Positions 1 to 4,983 of a stretch of DNA of 28,467 nucleotides are shown piece after piece. The position numbers were made by a program, and so were the translations under genes. The number at the start of each line of letters is the position of its first letter. Within the stretch, counting starts at the first letter, position 1. Source of the stretch: a virus; the IMG/VR virus record IMGVR_UViG_3300030390_000633, positions 1-28,467 of that record, one strand, 5' to 3'. The notes beneath the pieces were generated by a model that saw nothing but the letters and a program-made list of their open reading frames with translations, made no database searches and had not been told where the DNA came from.

Positions 1-483
1 TTAAAATTTAGTAATTCGTTTTACATCTATAATGCGACTGTAATTAATTACTTTAAATCTCCAACTGCTAGTGTCCGAACAATGATTAATGAGTTCTTTG
101 GTTTTGATGGCTTTCGTATGGGTCAATCATTTGGCAAAGACTTTGCTGTCAATACAACAAAGAATCCTAACTACTCTGCGATCATGCGAAGATTTAAAGA
201 TATACTGAATCAATGTTTAGGACCAGACATTGTATTAGTATTAAAGATCGCAAACAACAATAATCATATTGACAAAGTGGTTGGTATGAATCATAGAATA
301 CAAGTATCTGGTTTAAATAGAAACAGTTATGGTTATGCTGAAAAGGGTGTACGTAAATATAACTTTATAAACTTTCATGCTATGGTCAATGGTCATAAGT
401 ATGAGATTAACTTTCAATTCAGAGGGACCACGTCAGTGGATACAGGACCTCGTTATTTAAGGATATTGTTCAAAGCTAAGTAA
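1..483 (+). CDS. Hypothetical phage protein, 5'-truncated by the window edge
   Basis: The reading frame is open from base 1 with no stop, so the ATG at 82 is probably internal and the true start lies outside the window. At least 160 residues are visible. The C-terminal part is a mixed alpha/beta sequence with few charged repeats, no membrane segment and no cysteine motif. It ends in a beta-rich stretch containing FQFRGTTSVDTGPRY. I do not recognise the family. It is followed by a noncoding stretch with a late promoter, so it is the last gene of an upstream plus-strand unit. It could be a structural or nucleic-acid enzyme fragment; nothing visible decides. Confidence 0.7.
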   Translation, partial: LKFSNSFYIYNATVINYFKSPTASVRTMINEFFGFDGFRMGQSFGKDFAVNTTKNPNYSAIMRRFKDILNQCLGPDIVLVLKIANNNNHIDKVVGMNHRIQVSGLNRNSYGYAEKGVRKYNFINFHAMVNGHKYEINFQFRGTTSVDTGPRYLRILFKAK

Positions 484-590
484 GACTAAATAAAAGTAAA
501 CTTTGTGAACAATAAGAAACGAAGCGAATACACCTCCTATCAACCCAACTCACCACTCACCATCTATTTCCGTAAGCTAATTGAAAAACC

Positions 591-598
591 TATAAATA
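591..598 (+). promoter_or_regulatory. T4-type late promoter box TATAAATA
   Basis: This is an exact match to the T4 late promoter -10 element recognised by gp55-type sigma. It lies in the 193-base noncoding stretch 484-676. With T4 spacing, transcription would begin near 604, giving a leader of about 73 nt before the ATG at 677. A small inverted repeat (CGTTT at 609-613 and AAACG at 620-624, 6-nt loop) falls inside this leader. Nothing else is recognisable in 484-676. Confidence 0.7.
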
Positions 599-676
599 GT
601 AATACAAACGTTTATCCTGAAACGGACGGAAGTAAACCACAAAGGTTGAAGAAACGCTCTTTTAAAAGGAGAAAGT

Positions 677-832
677 ATGGACTTAATAAAAGACCTACGA
701 GCTCAAAGAAAAGAGATAAGTAAACAGATTTCTAGTAGAGCTCAATTAAGAAAAAGAAGTAAAGATAGTAACGCCAGACCCAAGGCGAAAACTAATCTAT
801 TTTCTAAAGATAAAAGAATGCAAGGCATTTAA
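677..832 (+). CDS. Small basic hypothetical protein (51 aa)
   Basis: The ATG is preceded by a good Shine-Dalgarno sequence (AGGAGA, about 5 nt upstream), and a late promoter lies 80 nt upstream. The product is very basic, rich in Lys and Arg with many Ser and Gln, and has no hydrophobic segment or cysteine. It begins MDLIKDLRAQRKEISKQ, which is likely an amphipathic helix, and ends in KRMQGI. It may bind nucleic acid or be a small virion or assembly factor, but the function is unknown. Its stop codon lies only 1 nt from the 3' CCA end of the oppositely oriented tRNA-His gene. Confidence 0.6.
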   Translation: MDLIKDLRAQRKEISKQISSRAQLRKRSKDSNARPKAKTNLFSKDKRMQGI

Positions 833-833
833 T

Positions 834-907
834 TGGTACAGGCGGGTGGAGTTGAACCATCGACTTCTGTTCCACAAACAGATGTTATACCGTTTAACTA
901 CGCCTGC
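834..907 (-). tRNA. tRNA-His (anticodon GTG)
   Basis: A full cloverleaf can be folded on the minus strand. The acceptor stem pairs GCAGGCG with CGCCTGT (6 Watson-Crick pairs plus a terminal G1.U72). The D stem pairs GTTA with TAAC and its loop carries G18G19. The anticodon stem pairs TCTGT with ACAGA, around loop TTGTGGA with anticodon GTG. The variable loop is 4 nt. The T arm has loop TTCAACT and one A.C mismatch in its stem. CCA is encoded at 836-834. The discriminator is A73, not the C73 that pairs with the G-1 identity base in most bacterial tRNA-His; a G does precede position 1 in the DNA (base 908). The gene sits between the 51-aa ORF and the serine hydrolase, antisense to the former's orientation. 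Confidence 0.9.
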
Positions 908-910
908 CTA

Positions 911-2062
911 TTAATGTATTTTTTTGTAAACTAGTTTCTTCCAATCATAGTTTCTATGTATTGCCATGATTGAGATAATTCTATTTCTCTCAAAATCAAT
1001 AACATGGGATTGACCACCGAAGCCATCCATAACAAATATGGGTCTATTCTCTATTCCCTCAATGTCGGTATGAAACTGACCAGCATATGATGTTGTTATA
1101 TTGAAACCATCTGTTCCACCATAATCATTCTCACCCTTTTGTATTTTGTTTTCATATAACGATTTTAGATATTGTCCTTCACAAGTATTGTTATTCCAAT
1201 CTTCTAACATCGCAATAGAAATTCTAAGGTAATCATAACGTGAAACAAAAGAACCATAAGTATGTTTTCTAAATAAATTTACTTTATATTCAATACCCAC
1301 TTTATCAACTAGTATTTCTTTTACCATTTTTTTAAATTCTTTATTTCCCATTTTAGCCACAAGATAACTTATAACAATGTTTGTATCTACATTACTATAA
1401 TTGTATTTTAACTTGCCTACTTTAGAATTCTTTAATTCTTTTTTCATTACACTTTTTATTGAAACATTATTAACCCACCTTTTTGAATTAATTAAACCAG
1501 ACATGTCATCTACATATTGTTGGTCACCAGAAGCCATATTCAAAAAATTAATAATTGGTTGTCCTTCGTATAGTGTATTTTCTAAAACGTCCCAATCTAT
1601 TGGTTGATGTATGTTACCAATATAACCTTTACAGATAGCATGACCTGTGATATATGATACTAAACTCTTACCAACAGAGTTAGAAACATATAGTGTTTTG
1701 TTTTTAAAATTCTTTTTATATTTTTCATTAATTACATCAATAACAACATTACCATCTTCATACATTAAATAACTTAACATTGCTGACTTGTCCATTTGTT
1801 TATCTACAACAATTTTATCATAGTCAAAATCAGTAATCAATTTAAAGTTAAGTTTCTTATAATCATCATTTGCTTTAATCTTAATTGTAAAGTCTTCTTT
1901 AGTTCTAGCACTAATATATTTCTTTAGATAATGTTTTAATATCTTTTCATCAGGTTTAGCTTTACTAGGTATTTCACTAGAGTTATAAGGATAACCTTTC
2001 CATGGATCAGCAACTGCTGATAATGATAAAAATAAAAATATTAATAATGTTCTAATTAACAT
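911..2062 (-). CDS. Secreted serine hydrolase, beta-lactamase/NylB-like superfamily (383 aa)
   Basis: The N-terminus (residues 1-18) is a classic Sec signal peptide: two basic-flanked hydrophobic runs ending in AVA, with cleavage expected before DPW. The mature protein carries the penicillin-binding-protein/class C beta-lactamase signature: S129-V-G-K132 (SxxK nucleophile and base), a LNMASGD stretch at 174-180 that matches the conserved block of this family, Y222-S-N224 (YxN), and GFGGQ at 347-351 where 6-aminohexanoate-dimer hydrolases and related esterases have their third motif. Length fits the family. All catalytic residues are present, so it should be active as a hydrolase, esterase or D,D-peptidase in the periplasm; the substrate cannot be read from sequence. 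Its start overlaps the preceding small membrane gene by 11 nt. It is probably host-derived. Confidence 0.85.
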   Translation of the reverse strand: MLIRTLLIFLFLSLSAVADPWKGYPYNSSEIPSKAKPDEKILKHYLKKYISARTKEDFTIKIKANDDYKKLNFKLITDFDYDKIVVDKQMDKSAMLSYLMYEDGNVVIDVINEKYKKNFKNKTLYVSNSVGKSLVSYITGHAICKGYIGNIHQPIDWDVLENTLYEGQPIINFLNMASGDQQYVDDMSGLINSKRWVNNVSIKSVMKKELKNSKVGKLKYNYSNVDTNIVISYLVAKMGNKEFKKMVKEILVDKVGIEYKVNLFRKHTYGSFVSRYDYLRISIAMLEDWNNNTCEGQYLKSLYENKIQKGENDYGGTDGFNITTSYAGQFHTDIEGIENRPIFVMDGFGGQSHVIDFERNRIISIMAIHRNYDWKKLVYKKIH

Positions 2063-2270
2063 AAGTGTAAACTAATCCTATTACGGTAATAGCTGATAAT
2101 ACAAGATTAGTTGTTATGAGTGCGGCTTCTTTCCACATGATAGAAACTGCCAACCAACACAACCCTCCAGCTAAAGTAGCAAGAGGTCCTAAAGGATAAA
2201 TCGCAAGTGAGTTAGCACCTACTCCTACCATTAGAAATCCTGTCGCAATCCATTTAAGATACTTGTCCAT
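2052..2270 (-). CDS. Small three-helix membrane protein (72 aa)
   Basis: Three hydrophobic segments are visible at roughly residues 6-22, 28-45 and 50-70, separated by short loops with YPLGP and MWKEAA. This is a compact integral inner-membrane protein with no enzymatic motif. Its start codon overlaps the stop of the upstream zinc-finger-like gene in a TAATG junction, and its 3' end overlaps the serine hydrolase start by 11 nt, so the three are probably translated as a coupled set. Similar tiny membrane proteins are frequent in marine T4-like phages. Function unknown. Confidence 0.65.
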   Translation of the reverse strand: MDKYLKWIATGFLMVGVGANSLAIYPLGPLATLAGGLCWLAVSIMWKEAALITTNLVLSAITVIGLVYTYVN

Positions 2271-2431
2271 TAAACTCTCGTATCGTTTAAATTCATTTCA
2301 TCAACAGACATAACTTTTTTATAATGTGTCTTACATAGATCAACAGGTATTATTCCTAGTTTACCTTTAAGTGATTCACCTTTCTTTACTGTGAACACTT
2401 TTTTACATACTGTACATTTACCTTTTTTCAT
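2270..2431 (-). CDS. Small zinc-finger-like protein (53 aa)
   Basis: This ORF is too short for a standard ORF cut-off. It encodes a CTVC (C6-x2-C9) pair and a second pair, LCKTH (C33-x2-H36), about 23 residues later. This is the spacing of a small treble-clef or zinc-ribbon finger, and many lysines surround it. It fills the gap between two small genes exactly: its start lies 1 nt after the stop of the upstream 114-aa gene and its stop shares an A with the next ATG. That tight fit is the main support for it being real. It may bind DNA, RNA or a host protein; nothing fixes which. Confidence 0.65.
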   Translation of the reverse strand: MKKGKCTVCKKVFTVKKGESLKGKLGIIPVDLCKTHYKKVMSVDEMNLNDTRV

Positions 2432-2432
2432 A

Positions 2433-2777
2433 TTAATTATATCCTCTCAAATAAAGTGGTCCTGTCCATTGAATAGAGTAATTGGCTTCTAGTACATTAC
2501 CTCTAGCTCTGTTCTTTGCTGGAGCTCTCCAACTAGATGCTTTTAGTATATCACCCATTTTAAATCTACCATCATCTGCCTTTACAACAAAAGCTTTTAC
2601 ACTACCATTGTTAGTTACTTTGATAAATTTTTGACCAACGATAGTTTTAAAACCATCTTTGTATTCGTTAAACATTCTTTCATTAGTATTGCCTTTACTA
2701 TAATCTAGTACCATGGCGTCTATCATTTTACCGATACCAGCTAATAGTGTTTCTGATTTATCTGTTACTGTAATCAT
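2433..2777 (-). CDS. Conserved-looking hypothetical protein (114 aa)
   Basis: This is a soluble protein without cysteines or membrane segments. The N-terminal third looks helical. The C-terminal half is beta-rich, with KFIKVTNNGSVKAFVVK, a GDILKASSWRAPAKNRARGN stretch and a final WTGPLYLRGYN. The aromatic and arginine-rich central block resembles proteins I associate with T4-like cyanophages, but I cannot name a function. Its ATG directly abuts the stop of the preceding gene, indicating coupled translation within the minus-strand island. Confidence 0.65.
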   Translation of the reverse strand: MITVTDKSETLLAGIGKMIDAMVLDYSKGNTNERMFNEYKDGFKTIVGQKFIKVTNNGSVKAFVVKADDGRFKMGDILKASSWRAPAKNRARGNVLEANYSIQWTGPLYLRGYN

Positions 2778-2998
2778 TATTTGTCCTCCGATTGTGTTAT
2801 TAGTGTTAAGATACCTGACGTGATACCAACAATAGTCATTATGAAAGCCATAAGATATTTGTCAGCCTCAACTGCGCCAGTGGCACTTACCATACTCATT
2901 ACGAAAACGATAGCAAATACTACTGATATATTGTTCTTCATATTTTTATCTTTTTCTTCTTTTTCTCTTAAAAGATTATATTGTTCTGCTGTAATCAT
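2777..2998 (-). CDS. Small membrane protein with two TM helices (73 aa)
   Basis: A charged N-terminal amphipathic stretch (residues 1-22) precedes two hydrophobic segments at about 24-44 and 48-67. The tail, QSEDK, is acidic. The chosen ATG overlaps the upstream stop in a TAATG junction. An internal ATG at residue 20 is possible but lacks a clear Shine-Dalgarno and would lose the coupling. Function unknown. Candidates include a superinfection-exclusion or membrane-modifying protein, on the basis of size and topology only. Confidence 0.6.
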   Translation of the reverse strand: MITAEQYNLLREKEEKDKNMKNNISVVFAIVFVMSMVSATGAVEADKYLMAFIMTIVGITSGILTLITQSEDK

Positions 2999-3255
2999 TA
3001 CGCAACCTCCAACATTGACATTGGTACTCTGTAAATTTTACCAGACAAATCAACTAAACATTTTGATTGCATGATTTTTGTAATAACACCAGTTGTCTTT
3101 TTAGTCTTCTGTACTACATTAACTTTTAGACCAACTTTCATTACTGACTTTACTTTGTTCTTAATAATATCAGCGATTAAGTCTTTAGTGTTATTCAAGT
3201 CTTCAATAGACATTGAAAATAATTGATTGTTAAAAGTGTTCATTTCTTTAATCAT
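2998..3255 (-). CDS. Small hypothetical protein with a KOW/SH3-like C-terminal half (85 aa)
   Basis: The start at 3255 is preceded by AGGAG with 8-nt spacing. Residues 1-35 look helical. Residues 40-85 form a short beta-barrel-like sequence with VGLKVNVVQKTKKTTGVITK, then hydrophobic strands and a final VPMSMLEVA. The GxxV..GxI pattern resembles a KOW/SH3-type nucleic-acid-binding barrel, but that is a weak similarity. Its stop overlaps the next gene's ATG. Likely a small RNA- or protein-binding factor; function unproven. Confidence 0.6.
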   Translation of the reverse strand: MIKEMNTFNNQLFSMSIEDLNNTKDLIADIIKNKVKSVMKVGLKVNVVQKTKKTTGVITKIMQSKCLVDLSGKIYRVPMSMLEVA

Positions 3256-3266
3256 AGTGTTTTCTC

Positions 3267-3455
3267 CTAGTTGTTTAGTTTATAATTGTTAATGATTTTA
3301 TTAATAGCGTTTTTCATATTAATATCAATCATATTTAAAAGTTTATTGTCAACTTCAATAACTTCTTTTAAATTTTTGTTTATCTTCTCTATTTGTTTAT
3401 ATGCGATATTTCTAACTATCGTCATATTATTTGTTTTTATGTTTTTGTTTATCAT
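3267..3455 (-). CDS. Possible small Lys/Asn-rich protein (62 aa)
   Basis: This ORF is dominated by Asn, Lys and Ile and is probably helical, with no motif. No clear Shine-Dalgarno precedes the ATG at 3455 or the in-frame ATG at residue 11. It fits the minus-strand gene train, ending 11 nt before the next start, and it would be the first gene of that island downstream of the divergent region 3456-3499. Composition is close to what random AT-rich DNA would give, so it may be spurious. Confidence 0.35.
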   Translation of the reverse strand: MINKNIKTNNMTIVRNIAYKQIEKINKNLKEVIEVDNKLLNMIDINMKNAINKIINNYKLNN

Positions 3456-3474
3456 ATACTAGCTAATATATCAG

Positions 3475-3482
3475 GATAAATA
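3475..3482 (+). promoter_or_regulatory. Near-consensus late promoter (GATAAATA)
   Basis: Seven of eight bases match TATAAATA; the mismatch is at the first position, which varies in cyanomyovirus late promoters. It lies in the 44-bp divergent gap between the minus-strand island and the plus-strand structural block. T4 spacing places transcription initiation at about 3488, 12 nt upstream of the ATG at 3500. Confidence 0.45.
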
Positions 3483-3499
3483 GAATAGTACAGATAAAA

Positions 3500-3703
3500 A
3501 TGGGTAATATAGCAAATAAATTGGTTAAAAAAGGGTTGATTTACTTGACTTTTTTACTTTTTTTGTTCGCCGTTTGTTCTTGTACCAAAATATCGTGTAA
3601 AATTAGGCCAGATTTAGAGAAAATTAGTGATTCGGCGTTGAAAAATAAAGAAAATTTAACAGAAACGAATCTACAACACGCATATATGCGATGTAAATAC
3701 TAA
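3500..3703 (+). CDS. Candidate small lipoprotein, possibly an outer-membrane spanin (67 aa)
   Basis: Residues 7-12 are basic and are followed by a strongly hydrophobic run (13-25) ending in AVCSC, so a lipobox-like cleavage before C26 or C28 is plausible though not canonical. The remaining 40 or so residues are polar and contain two more cysteines (SCK and MRCKY). This layout of short signal, lipobox cysteine and short mature chain is what Rz1-like outer-membrane spanins look like. There is no adjacent Rz-type partner in view, so that role is a guess. The gene begins just after a near-consensus late promoter and its stop is immediately followed by another. Confidence 0.5.
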   Translation: MGNIANKLVKKGLIYLTFLLFLFAVCSCTKISCKIRPDLEKISDSALKNKENLTETNLQHAYMRCKY

Positions 3704-3711
3704 TATAAATA
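3704..3711 (+). promoter_or_regulatory. T4-type late promoter box TATAAATA, immediately before a start codon
   Basis: Exact TATAAATA begins right after the stop codon at 3701-3703 and is followed by 6 nt and then the ATG at 3718. With T4 spacing the transcript would start at about 3717, so the downstream mRNA would be essentially leaderless. Confidence 0.75.
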
Positions 3712-3717
3712 GAATAT

Positions 3718-3858
3718 ATGATTTATTGTCAAAATTGCGGACACAACTGCCACTGTAATGAGTATTGTTGGCAAAAATATGATGAAGCCGGAGAAACTTT
3801 GTGTTGTAGAAACTGCAGACACGAAAATAATAATGAAAAGGAAAAAAATAATGAGTAA
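3718..3858 (+). CDS. Cys-rich mini-protein, double zinc-ribbon-like (46 aa)
   Basis: A very short ORF with eight cysteines in 46 codons: C4-x2-C7-G-H9, then C11-H-C13 and C17, and C29-C30-x2-C33-R-H35. Paired CxxC knuckles followed by Gly-His or Arg-His are typical of small zinc ribbons. The tail is Asn/Glu/Lys-rich. It has its own exact late promoter 14 nt upstream, and its stop overlaps the start of the next gene (ATGAGTAA), which supports it strongly despite its size. Function unknown; a structural zinc fold or a regulator is likely. Confidence 0.7.
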   Translation: MIYCQNCGHNCHCNEYCWQKYDEAGETLCCRNCRHENNNEKEKNNE

Positions 3859-4108
3859 AATGAGAATATTTAAGTTTTGGAATGAAAATGGTGATGAAAA
3901 AGAGAAAGAAGCGATGAGTTTGAAGAAAGCAGTAATGTCAGTACAAGGTGATTTTAAAGAAAGTGTAATTGGCGTTGAATATATTAGTAAAAGAGGCAAA
4001 CAAATTAGTGATTCTGTTCGAATACCAATGGGTAGAAAAATTAGACAGTCATTAATAATAGAAAAGAAAAGAGCAGCACTCAAAGCGGCCAAAGCAGCAG
4101 GTAGATAA
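3851..4108 (+). CDS. Small basic conserved-looking hypothetical (85 aa)
   Basis: The frame is open further upstream, but the ATG at 3851 is the best start: it is preceded by AAGGA at about 8 nt and overlaps the stop of the Cys-rich gene by 8 nt. The sequence begins MSKMRIFKFWNENGDEKEKE, continues with a helical/beta mix and ends in an Ala/Lys-rich helix (RAALKAAKAAGR). No membrane segment or cysteine. It is probably co-translated with its neighbours in the small-gene run that leads into the PAAR protein. Function unknown. Confidence 0.6.
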   Translation: MSKMRIFKFWNENGDEKEKEAMSLKKAVMSVQGDFKESVIGVEYISKRGKQISDSVRIPMGRKIRQSLIIEKKRAALKAAKAAGR

Positions 4109-4251
4109 TGGCAAAATTAGCGAAATCTTATGTGGCGCATGAAAGAATGCCAAAAAAGACTTCTCAAGGTAATCGTAAAGGTGTTAAATTTAGTTCAATG
4201 AACAAGTCAAAGAAACGTAGTTGGAAAGCATACAACTCACAAGGTAAATAA
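4108..4251 (+). CDS. Small basic hypothetical protein (47 aa)
   Basis: The ATG shares its A with the stop of the previous gene (TAATG), and the stop shares its A with the ATG of the PAAR gene. This exact double coupling makes the short ORF credible. The product is rich in Lys, Ser and Arg, with KSKKRSWKAYNSQGK at the C-terminus, and has no hydrophobic segment. Possibly a small accessory factor for spike or baseplate assembly; function unknown. Confidence 0.6.
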   Translation: MAKLAKSYVAHERMPKKTSQGNRKGVKFSSMNKSKKRSWKAYNSQGK

Positions 4252-4544
4252 TGCCAGCATGTGTTAGATCAGGATTAGATGTACACGTAGGACACGCAAG
4301 TCCGACACCAAATCCTTTTCATCAAACATCATATACAGGTGGTTCGCCAAATGTTACTATAAACAGCGCTGCCTCTATAAGAGTAGGTGACGCTACTAGT
4401 TGTGGTGACCCTGCTGTGGCAGGTAGTTCAACAGTATTTGTAAATAGTATCCCTATTCATAGAATAGGTGACGCAACCGGTGGTCATGGTAGTTGGGTAC
4501 CTAATGCTGCCTCAACTGGAAGTTCTAACGTATTCTCTGGTTAA
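4251..4544 (+). CDS. 5.4: PAAR-domain baseplate spike-tip protein (gp5.4-like, 97 aa)
   Basis: The sequence shows the PAAR repeat pattern: an N-terminal MPACVRSG, a Gly/Pro-rich HxSPTPNPF region, and two copies of a beta hairpin ending in R-V/I-GDAT (SIRVGDAT near residue 42 and HRIGDAT near 70), with cysteine and histidines placed for a metal-bound tip. Known PAAR proteins form the sharp cone on the gp5-type central spike of contractile tails and type VI systems; T4 gp5.4 is the phage version. Length about 97 is typical. It is translationally coupled to the gene before it and is followed by the gp25 gene, as expected for a baseplate cluster. AAGG 6 nt upstream of the ATG serves as ribosome-binding site. 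Confidence 0.85.
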   Translation: MPACVRSGLDVHVGHASPTPNPFHQTSYTGGSPNVTINSAASIRVGDATSCGDPAVAGSSTVFVNSIPIHRIGDATGGHGSWVPNAASTGSSNVFSG

Positions 4545-4549
4545 TCGTG

Positions 4550-4557
4550 TATAAATA
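4550..4557 (+). promoter_or_regulatory. T4-type late promoter box TATAAATA, immediately before gene 25
   Basis: Exact TATAAATA followed by 5 nt and the ATG at 4563. In T4 late promoters the box covers -13 to -6, which would put +1 on the A of this ATG. No Shine-Dalgarno is present in the 18-nt gap. Confidence 0.75.
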
Positions 4558-4562
4558 TTGGT

Positions 4563-4982
4563 ATGGCCAATTTAGATGCAATCAACAATAGTAAACGTGC
4601 TACTAGAATATACAAAGATTTAGATTTAGATTTTGGTAGAAACATTGTTACTAATGATGTAAACAAATTGACTGATGTAGAATCAGTAAAAAGAAGTGTT
4701 AGAAACTTGATTAACACTAATCACTTTGAAAGACCGTTTCACCCAGAGATTGGTGGTAACGTAAGAGCATTATTATTTGAGCCAATGACACCATTGACTG
4801 CTTTAAACTTACAAAGAAAAGTAGAAGAAGTGTTAAACAACTTTGAGCCAAGAGCAAATATAACTCAAATTATAGCTGATCCTGATATTGATAGAAATGC
4901 TTATAGACTTGAAATTAAATTTTATGTTATAGGAATACAAAACCCAATTACAGTAGAAACATTTTTAGAGAGATTAAGATAA
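4563..4982 (+). CDS. 25: Baseplate wedge protein gp25 (139 aa)
   Basis: A gp25/TssE-family protein of the usual length. Conserved features are the N-terminal YKDLDLDFG, the central helix with RSVRNLINTN-HFERPFHPEIG, ALLFEP, and the family-defining EPR motif at residues 95-97 (NNFEPRANI). In T4 gp25 sits in the inner baseplate with gp6 and gp53 and helps couple the wedge to the sheath; TssE does the same in type VI systems. It is directly followed by gene 6, as in other T4-like phages. The upstream late promoter lies so close that translation probably starts on a leaderless message. Confidence 0.93.
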   Translation: MANLDAINNSKRATRIYKDLDLDFGRNIVTNDVNKLTDVESVKRSVRNLINTNHFERPFHPEIGGNVRALLFEPMTPLTALNLQRKVEEVLNNFEPRANITQIIADPDIDRNAYRLEIKFYVIGIQNPITVETFLERLR

Positions 4983-4983
4983 G

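Noticed and set aside
531-540. ACCTCCT as a mimic of the 16S rRNA 3' end, or a strong SD (AGGAGGT) on the minus strand
   Set aside because: No ATG, GTG or TTG with an open frame follows at proper distance on the minus strand, and a 7-nt match on the plus strand can occur by chance.
505-723. Plus-strand ORF of 72 codons starting with GTG
   Set aside because: No Shine-Dalgarno, composition like random translation, contains the late promoter box at 591, and overlaps the better-supported ORF at 677 that has AGGAGA.
3758-3850. Longer start for the 85-aa gene at 3851
   Set aside because: The extra 31 codons lie inside the Cys-rich gene in another frame; the ATG at 3851 has AAGGA and overlaps the stop of that gene, a typical coupling.
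3700-4092. Minus-strand ORF of 130 codons rich in hydrophobic residues
   Set aside because: Antisense shadow of three tightly coupled plus-strand genes; hydrophobicity arises from the reverse complement of Lys/Glu-rich codons.
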